Source: Actinomycetes bacterium
GTDB taxonomy: Bacteria > Actinomycetota > Acidimicrobiia > Acidimicrobiales > Bog-793
Reading direction: 5' to 3'
Assembly: GCA_021821585.1 (NCBI GenBank)
Contig: JAKACF010000018.1
Location: 1-17,746 of the forward strand
Length of the DNA: 17,746 nucleotides
The notes below the pieces were generated by a model, which saw only the letters and a list, made by a program, of their open reading frames with translations, had not been told where the DNA came from and did not search any database. The position numbers and the translations under genes were made by a program. Of this stretch, positions 12,839 to 17,746 are shown piece after piece (the stretch's first letter is position 1; the number at the start of each line of letters is the position of its first letter).

Positions 12839-12867
12839 TTGCCCCGACGCGTCGCCGGCTCTAACAT
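12839..12867 (+). promoter_or_regulatory. str-operon promoter upstream of rpsL
   Basis: TTGCCC (12839-12844) and TAACAT (12862-12867) are separated by 17 bases, each matching consensus at four of six positions. Predicted initiation near 12874 gives a leader of about 60 bases before rpsL. It sits directly after the rpoC hairpin, the expected place for the start of the rpsL-rpsG-fusA-tuf unit. Confidence 0.6.
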
Positions 12868-12934
12868 CCATGGGCCTGCGCCTGGTCGCTACCAGTGCGG
12901 CGGCTCACCGACTCGAAGGTCCAAGAGGATTCGC

Positions 12935-13306
12935 GTGCCCACGATTGCCCAGCTCGTCCGCAAGGGGCGCTCCACCAAGCGCTCGAAGACGAAGACGCCA
13001 GCCCTCAAAGGGGCGCCGCAGCGCCGCGGGGTCTGCACGCGCGTCTACACGACCACCCCGAAGAAGCCGAACTCGGCCCTGCGCAAGGTCGCCCGTGTGC
13101 GGCTGACCACGGGCGTCGAGGTGACCGCCTACATCCCTGGCGTCGGCCACAACCTGCAGGAGCACTCCATGGTCCTCGTCCGCGGCGGCCGTGTGAAGGA
13201 CCTGCCGGGCGTCCGCTACAAGATCATCCGGGGGACGCTCGACACCTCCGGTGTGCGCGATCGCGCCCAGGCCCGCAGCCGCTACGGGGCGAAGAAGGAG
13301 TCCTGA
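12935..13306 (+). CDS. rpsL: 30S ribosomal protein S12
   Basis: S12 sits at the decoding centre and controls accuracy; its mutations give streptomycin resistance. The 123-residue protein is read from GTG 12935, with AAGAGGA (12923-12929) five bases upstream; this start yields the family N-terminus MPTIAQLVRKGRSTKRSK. The conserved loops GVCTRVYTTTPKKPNSALRK and HNLQEHSMVLVRGGRVKDLP are intact. The lysines equivalent to E. coli K43 (in PKKPNS) and K88 (in RVKDLP) are both present, so the sequence is of the streptomycin-sensitive type at those sites, and the following Asp is the usual methylthiolation site. The gene ends one base before the rpsG start, so the two are surely co-translated. Confidence 0.98.
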   Translation: MPTIAQLVRKGRSTKRSKTKTPALKGAPQRRGVCTRVYTTTPKKPNSALRKVARVRLTTGVEVTAYIPGVGHNLQEHSMVLVRGGRVKDLPGVRYKIIRGTLDTSGVRDRAQARSRYGAKKES

Positions 13307-13307
13307 C

Positions 13308-13778
13308 ATGCCCCGCAACGGTCCTGCACCGCGCCGCGAGCTCCAGCCCGACCCGGTCTACCGCTCGCTCGTCGTCACCCAGCTCGTCAACAAGGTCCTC
13401 ACCCGGGGCAAGCGCAGCCTGGCCGAGCGCATCGTCTACCAGGCACTCGACGTCGTCGCCGAGCGCACCTCGGGGGACGCCATCGCTACACTGAAGCGGG
13501 CGCTCGACAACACCCGGCCCGAGCTGGAGGTCCGCAGCCGACGGGTCGGAGGCGCCACCTACCAGGTGCCCATCGAGGTCCGTCCGCGCCGGGCGACCAC
13601 GCTGTCGGTGCGTTGGCTTGTCGCCTACTCCCGCCAGCGCCGTGAGCGGACGATGGCCCTGCGCCTCGCCAACGAGATCCTCGACGCCGCCAACGGCCTC
13701 GGGGCAGCGGTGAAGCGCAAGGAGGACCTCCACAAGATGGCCGAGTCGAACAAGGCGTTCGCCCACTACCGCTGGTAG
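13308..13778 (+). CDS. rpsG: 30S ribosomal protein S7
   Basis: S7 nucleates assembly of the 30S head and contacts the E-site tRNA and mRNA exit; in E. coli it represses its own str operon. The 156-residue product has family length and the landmarks MPRNGPAPRRELQPDPVYRS, VTQLVNKVLTRGKRSLAERI, the beta hairpin RSRRVGGATYQVPIEVRPRR and the basic C-terminal part AAVKRKEDLHKMAESNKAFA, ending HYRW. ATG 13308 has AAGGAG at 13295-13300, seven bases upstream, inside the end of rpsL. A 191-base gap separates it from fusA, larger than the other spacings in this operon. Confidence 0.98.
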   Translation: MPRNGPAPRRELQPDPVYRSLVVTQLVNKVLTRGKRSLAERIVYQALDVVAERTSGDAIATLKRALDNTRPELEVRSRRVGGATYQVPIEVRPRRATTLSVRWLVAYSRQRRERTMALRLANEILDAANGLGAAVKRKEDLHKMAESNKAFAHYRW

Positions 13779-13930
13779 TCGGCGTTCGCTGCGGCGCCAC
13801 CTCGCCGCTTCGACGGAGCCAGACGGGGCGACGTCCCCCTCGCAGCGCCGGGCGAGGCTCCGGGACTGGCTGGCGAGGTGCTCGGGACCCCGGCGCCACC
13901 AGCGGTGAGCCCGAGGACGAGTCGCTCGTC

Positions 13931-13967
13931 AGAGCACAGAGCGAACAGAGCACAAAGAGCAGAGAGG
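13931..13967 (+). repeat. AGAGC repeats in the purine-rich leader of fusA
   Basis: The pentamer AGAGC begins at 13931, 13938, 13947 and 13956 (steps of 7, 9 and 9 bases) and is followed by AGAGAGG (13961-13967), the likely ribosome-binding site of fusA. The tract is A/G-rich in an otherwise very GC-rich window and cannot form stable self-pairs, so it is probably an open landing region for ribosomes. Confidence 0.55.
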
Positions 13968-13969
13968 CC

Positions 13970-16060
13970 ATGGCCAACACCACCGCCCGCGCGTACCCGC
14001 TCGCCAAGACCCGCAACATCGGGATCATGGCCCACATCGACGCGGGCAAGACGACGACGACCGAGCGCATCCTCTACTACACCGGCCGGAACTACAAGAT
14101 CGGCGAGGTCCACGAGGGCGCCGCCACCATGGACTGGATGGTCCAGGAGCAGGAGCGGGGGATCACCATCACCTCCGCCGCCACCACCTGCCAGTGGCGC
14201 GACTGCTGGATCAACCTGATCGACACCCCCGGCCACGTCGACTTCACCGTGGAGGTCGAGCGGTCGCTGCGCGTCCTCGACGGGGCGGTCGCCGTGTTCG
14301 ACGCCGTCGCCGGCGTCGAGCCCCAGAGCGAGACCGTCTGGCGCCAGGCCGACAAGTACCACGTGCCCCGGTTCTGCTTCGTCAACAAGATGGACCGGAC
14401 CGGTGCCGACTTCCAGCGGTGCGTCGACATGATAAAGGACCGCCTCGACGCCCGCCCGGCGGTCGTCCAGCTGCCCATCGGGGCCGAGGCCGACTTCCGC
14501 GGCGTCGTCGACGTCGTCGCCGGCCGCGCCCTCGTCTGGGACGAGGGGATGGGCGAGCAGTGGCAGGAGGTCGACATCCCGGCCGATCTCGTCGATGCCG
14601 CCGAGCTGGCCCGCCACGACCTGATCGACCTGCTCTCGACCTACGACGACGCCATCATGGAGAAGTACATCGGCGACGAGGAGATCACCGCCGACGACCT
14701 CCGTCGGGCACTGCGGTCGGTCACGATCAACAACCATGCCGTCCCCGTGCTGTGCGGCACCGCCTTCAAGAACAAGGGCGTCCAGCCGCTGCTCGACGCC
14801 GTCGTCGACTACCTGCCGAGCCCGGTCGACGTGCCGGCGGCCACGGGGACGTCGCTCAAGGGCGAGCAGCTCACCCGCGAGGTCAGCGACAGCGCGCCCT
14901 TCTCGGCGCTCGCCTTCAAGATCATGAGCGACCCCTTCGTCGGCAAGCTCACCTACATCCGGGTCTACTCGGGCACCCTCGAGAAGGGCTCGACGATCCT
15001 CAACTCGACGAAGGACAAGCGCGAGCGGATCGGGCGCATCCTGCAGATGCACGCCAACCACCGCGAGGACCGCGACGGGATCGTGGCCGGCGACATCGTG
15101 GCCGTGGTCGGGCTCAAGAACACGACCACCGGCGACACCCTCTGCGACGCCGACGCCCCGGTCGTGCTCGAGTCGCTCGAGTTCCCCGAGCCGGTCATCC
15201 ACGTCGCCGTCGAGCCGAAGACCAAGGCCGACCAGGACAAGCTCGGCAAGGCCCTCTTCGCGCTGTCGGAGGAGGACCCGACCTTCCGCGTCCGCACCGA
15301 TGAGGAGACGGGCCAGACCGTCATCTCGGGGATGGGCGAGCTCCACCTCGAGGTGCTCGTCGACCGGATGCTGCGCGAGTTCAAGGTCGACGCCAACGTC
15401 GGCAAGCCGCAGGTCGCCTACCGGGAGACCGTGCGCGACCGGGTGGAGAAGGTCGAGGAGCGCTACATCCGCCAGACCGGCGGCCGCGGCCAGTACGGCC
15501 ACGTGGTCCTCACCATCGAGCCGACCGGCCCCGGTGGCGGCTACGAGTTCGTCGACAAGATCACCGGCGGCGTCATCCCGAAGGAGTACATCCCCTCGAT
15601 CGACGCCGGCATCCGCGAGGCGATGGACTCCGGCGTGCTCGCCGGCTACCCGACCGTCGACCTCCGGATCACCCTCACGTTCGGGTCGTACCACGACGTC
15701 GACTCCTCGGAGATGGCCTTCAAGATCGCCGGCTCCATGGCCTTCAAGAAGGCGGCCCGTGCCGCCCGCCCGGTGCTGCTCGAGCCGATCATGGCCGTCG
15801 AGGTGGTCACCCCCGAGGACTACATGGGCGACGTCATCGGCGACCTCTCGTCGCGCCGTGGCAAGGTCGAGGGCATGGAGCAGCGTGGGTCCAACCAGGT
15901 CATCCGCGCCCAGGTTCCCTTGTCCGACATGTTCGGCTACGCTACCGACCTGCGTTCTCGCACGCAGGGACGCGCGGTGTACTCGATGCAGTTCAACTCC
16001 TACCAGGAGGTCCCCGAGTCCATCGCCCGGGAGATCGTCGCCCGGGCGACGGGGGAGTAG
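13970..16060 (+). CDS. fusA: Elongation factor G
   Basis: EF-G is the GTPase that drives tRNA-mRNA translocation and, with RRF, ribosome recycling. The 696-residue protein has all motifs: the P-loop AHIDAGKTTTTE (about 21-32), switch I with QERGITITSAATT, the G3 element D85-TPGH-89, and G4 N139-KMD-142. Domains II-V follow, with GEQLTREVSDSAPFSALAFK opening domain II, PQVAYRETVRDRVEKVEERY and the domain IV tip region QTGGRGQYGHVVLTIEPTGP, then MGDVIGDLSSRRGKVEGMEQ in domain V. The sequence looks like the canonical housekeeping copy, not a fusA2-type paralogue, because it lies in the str operon and keeps the catalytic His89. ATG 13970 is preceded by AGAGAGG. Confidence 0.98.
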   Translation: MANTTARAYPLAKTRNIGIMAHIDAGKTTTTERILYYTGRNYKIGEVHEGAATMDWMVQEQERGITITSAATTCQWRDCWINLIDTPGHVDFTVEVERSLRVLDGAVAVFDAVAGVEPQSETVWRQADKYHVPRFCFVNKMDRTGADFQRCVDMIKDRLDARPAVVQLPIGAEADFRGVVDVVAGRALVWDEGMGEQWQEVDIPADLVDAAELARHDLIDLLSTYDDAIMEKYIGDEEITADDLRRALRSVTINNHAVPVLCGTAFKNKGVQPLLDAVVDYLPSPVDVPAATGTSLKGEQLTREVSDSAPFSALAFKIMSDPFVGKLTYIRVYSGTLEKGSTILNSTKDKRERIGRILQMHANHREDRDGIVAGDIVAVVGLKNTTTGDTLCDADAPVVLESLEFPEPVIHVAVEPKTKADQDKLGKALFALSEEDPTFRVRTDEETGQTVISGMGELHLEVLVDRMLREFKVDANVGKPQVAYRETVRDRVEKVEERYIRQTGGRGQYGHVVLTIEPTGPGGGYEFVDKITGGVIPKEYIPSIDAGIREAMDSGVLAGYPTVDLRITLTFGSYHDVDSSEMAFKIAGSMAFKKAARAARPVLLEPIMAVEVVTPEDYMGDVIGDLSSRRGKVEGMEQRGSNQVIRAQVPLSDMFGYATDLRSRTQGRAVYSMQFNSYQEVPESIAREIVARATGE

Positions 16061-16168
16061 GGCCGAGCGGCAGGATCGCCAGAGGCCCCGGAGCGCACGG
16101 CGCGCCCTCGGCCACGGGGCCGGCTGGCACCGCCGGCGGGAACGGGCCCCCACATCAACAAGACACGG

Positions 16169-16184
16169 CGTGCCGCACGGCACG
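16169..16184 (+). other. Hairpin in the fusA-tuf spacer
   Basis: CGTGCC (16169-16174) and GGCACG (16179-16184) form a 6-bp stem with a GCAC tetraloop, 30 bases before tuf. A second possible stem joins GGCCCCG (16084-16090) to CGGGGCC (16115-16121). They may set mRNA processing or the fusA/tuf expression ratio; neither resembles a clear terminator. Confidence 0.35.
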
Positions 16185-16214
16185 GCCCCAGAGCACACGG
16201 AGCTGTCGGCACCA

Positions 16215-17402
16215 ATGGGCAAGCAGAAGTTCGAGCGGACGAAGCCCCACGTCAACATCGGGACGATGGGCCATATCGACCACGGCAAGACCACCTTGAC
16301 CGCGGCGATCACCAAGGTCCTCCACGACCACAACCCCGCGGTCGCCTTCACGGCCTTCGACCAGATCGACAAGGCGCCGGAGGAGAAGGCCCGCGGCATC
16401 ACCATCTCGATCGCCCACGTGGAGTACGAGACGGACAACCGTCACTACGCCCACGTCGACATGCCGGGCCACGCCGACTACATCAAGAACATGATCACCG
16501 GTGCCGCCCAGGTCGACGGCGCGATCCTCGTGGTCTCGGCGGCGGACGGCCCCATGCCCCAGACCCGTGAGCATGTCCTGCTCGCCCGCCAGGTCGGCGT
16601 CCCGTCGATCGTGGTGGCGCTCAACAAGGCCGACATGGTCGACGACGAGGAGCTGCTGGACCTCGTCGAGCTCGAGGTCCGCGAGCTGCTGAACGAGTAC
16701 GAGTTCCCCGGCGACGACACGCCGATCGTGCGGGTGTCGGCCCTCAAGGCCCTCGAGGGCGACGCCGACGCCGCCCAGGGCATCCTCGCCCTGATGAACG
16801 CCGTGGACGAGTGGGTGCCCCAGCCCGAGCGCGACGTCGACCGGCCGCTCCTCATGTCGATCGAGGACGTCGTCACCATCACCGGACGTGGCACCGTCGT
16901 GACCGGCCGCATCGAGCAGGGCCAGGTCAAGGTGAGCGACGAGGTCGAGATCGTCGGCCTCCGGCCCACCCAGAAGTCGGTGGTGACCGGCGTCGAGATG
17001 TTCCGCAAGTTCCTCGACTCCGGCCAGGCGGGCGACAACGTGGGCATCCTCCTGCGTGGCACGAAGAAGGAGGACGTCGAGCGGGGCCAGGTGCTCTGCA
17101 AGCCCGGCTCGATCACCCCGCACACGAACTTCGAGGCCAACGTCTACGTCCTGAAGAAGGAGGAGGGTGGCCGCCACAAGCCGTTCTTCTCCAACTACCG
17201 GCCGCAGTTCTACTTCCGCACGACCGACGTCACCGGTTCCATCTCGCTGCCCGAGGGCACCGAGATGGTCATGCCGGGGGACAACACGGCCATGACCGTC
17301 GAGCTCCAGAAGCCGATCGCCATGGACGAGGGCCTGCGGTTCGCCATCCGTGAGGGTGGCCGCACGGTCGGCTCCGGCGTCGTCACGAAGATCCTGAAGT
17401 AG
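16215..17402 (+). CDS. tuf: Elongation factor Tu
   Basis: EF-Tu carries aminoacyl-tRNA to the ribosomal A site as a GTP complex. The 395-residue protein begins MGKQKFERTKPHVNIGTMGH at ATG 16215. It has P-loop G19-HIDHGKT-26, switch I ARGITISIAHVEYET, the G3 element D82-MPGH-86 with the catalytic His86, and G4 N137-KAD-140. Domain II includes ITGRGTVVTGRIEQGQVKVS, and domain III has RPQFYFRTTDVTGSISLPEG and ends FAIREGGRTVGSGVVTKILK. The alanine equivalent to E. coli A375, a kirromycin-resistance site, is retained. The ribosome-binding site is unremarkable: GGAG at 16199-16202 is 12 bases away. tuf lies 154 bases after fusA and 13 bases before rpsJ. Whether a second tuf copy exists cannot be judged here. 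Confidence 0.98.
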   Translation: MGKQKFERTKPHVNIGTMGHIDHGKTTLTAAITKVLHDHNPAVAFTAFDQIDKAPEEKARGITISIAHVEYETDNRHYAHVDMPGHADYIKNMITGAAQVDGAILVVSAADGPMPQTREHVLLARQVGVPSIVVALNKADMVDDEELLDLVELEVRELLNEYEFPGDDTPIVRVSALKALEGDADAAQGILALMNAVDEWVPQPERDVDRPLLMSIEDVVTITGRGTVVTGRIEQGQVKVSDEVEIVGLRPTQKSVVTGVEMFRKFLDSGQAGDNVGILLRGTKKEDVERGQVLCKPGSITPHTNFEANVYVLKKEEGGRHKPFFSNYRPQFYFRTTDVTGSISLPEGTEMVMPGDNTAMTVELQKPIAMDEGLRFAIREGGRTVGSGVVTKILK

Positions 17403-17415
17403 GGGTCGGCGAGCC

Positions 17416-17742
17416 ATGGCCGACGGCCCCCGCCAGCGGATCCGTATCCGGTTGAAGGCGTACGACCACGAGGTGGTCGACCAGTCGACGAAGAAGATCG
17501 TCGAGACCGTCCTGCGCACGCAGGCCCAGGTCCGCGGCCCCGTGCCGCTGCCGACCGAGAAGCACCGCTACACGGTCATCCGCTCCCCGCACAAGTACAA
17601 GGACAGCCGGGAGCACTTCGAGATGCGGATCCACAAGCGGCTCGTCGACATCGTCGAGCACTCGGCCAAGACGGTCGACTCCCTCCAGCGGCTCGACCTG
17701 CCGGCGGGCGTCGACATCGAGATCAAGATCCAGACGGCCTAG
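17416..17742 (+). CDS. rpsJ: 30S ribosomal protein S10 (NusE)
   Basis: S10 is a 30S head protein and, as NusE, joins NusB in antitermination and contacts the NusG KOW domain. The 108-residue product shows RQRIRIRLKAYDHEVVDQST, the ribosome-inserted loop with RGPVPLPTEKHRYTVIRSPH and HKYKDSREHFEMRIHKRLVD, and ends with the usual GVDIEIKI stretch. It is a few residues longer than the common 101-103. ATG 17416 follows the tuf stop by 13 bases, with a G-rich GGGGTCGGCGAG in between as ribosome-binding region. It is normally the first gene of the S10 operon (rplC would follow), but here it appears attached to the str operon. The window ends four bases after its stop. Confidence 0.98.
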   Translation: MADGPRQRIRIRLKAYDHEVVDQSTKKIVETVLRTQAQVRGPVPLPTEKHRYTVIRSPHKYKDSREHFEMRIHKRLVDIVEHSAKTVDSLQRLDLPAGVDIEIKIQTA

Positions 17743-17746
17743 GCAG

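Noticed and set aside
13766..16438. An 890-codon minus-strand frame over fusA, and similar ones over nusG, rplKA, rplJL, rpsL and tuf
   Set aside because: These have the same cause: the in-register complement of GC-rich genes. No ribosome-binding site, promoter or domain supports any of them.

Overview
The window is a high-GC chromosomal segment that carries the bacterial transcription/translation core locus, with every complete gene on the + strand. The gene order is tRNA-Trp, secE, nusG, rplK, rplA, rplJ, rplL, rpoB, rpoC, rpsL, rpsG, fusA, tuf, rpsJ. The GC-rich codon use, GTG and TTG starts, a tRNA without encoded CCA, an actinobacterial-type RpoB rifampicin region and RpoC N-terminal zinc ribbon (C60/C62/C75/C78), and NusG and SecE proteins with long hydrophilic N-termini all point to Actinomycetota. 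A deep-branching, non-mycobacterial lineage such as Acidimicrobiia is my guess; the sequence shown does not prove it.

Layout. Positions 1-728 hold the 3' end of an ECF-type sigma factor gene, overlapped by a small gene for a zinc-finger, single-membrane-span anti-sigma-like protein. tRNA-Trp (784-856) lies only 28 bases before secE. secE-nusG-rplK-rplA (885-3374) supply a translocase subunit, a transcription elongation factor and two large-subunit proteins. A 220-base gap before rplJ carries a recognisable L10-leader-like RNA followed by two compact hairpins; it precedes rplJ-rplL (the ribosomal stalk). A very strong hairpin follows rplL. The 312-base gap before rpoB (4840-5151) contains that hairpin, two well-spaced sigma-70-type promoters and a GC-rich dyad between them. 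rpoB (TTG start) and rpoC abut with no spacer. A second strong hairpin after rpoC and a new promoter open the str operon rpsL-rpsG-fusA-tuf, and rpsJ follows tuf by 13 bases, so the S10 operon appears to be read from the same transcript.

How the genes work together. The window encodes the two catalytic RNA polymerase subunits, the transcription-translation coupling factor NusG, both stalk proteins (L10, L12) and the L11/L1 proteins, decoding-site protein S12, S7, S10 (also a NusG partner) and the two elongation GTPases. Expression seems to be divided by hairpins and internal promoters into about four units: tRNA-secE-nusG-rplKA, rplJL, rpoBC, and rpsLG-fusA-tuf-rpsJ.

I found no phage, IS element, CRISPR array, toxin or defence module, and no undescribed multi-gene system. 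The points most worth a second look are an 82-residue acidic tail on L10 with six tandem pentapeptide repeats, the tandem-promoter region of rpoBC, RpoB substitutions inside the rifampicin region, a tandem heptad duplication in RpoC, and the complete absence of TTA, CTA and TCA codons from about 5,150 codons of core genes.
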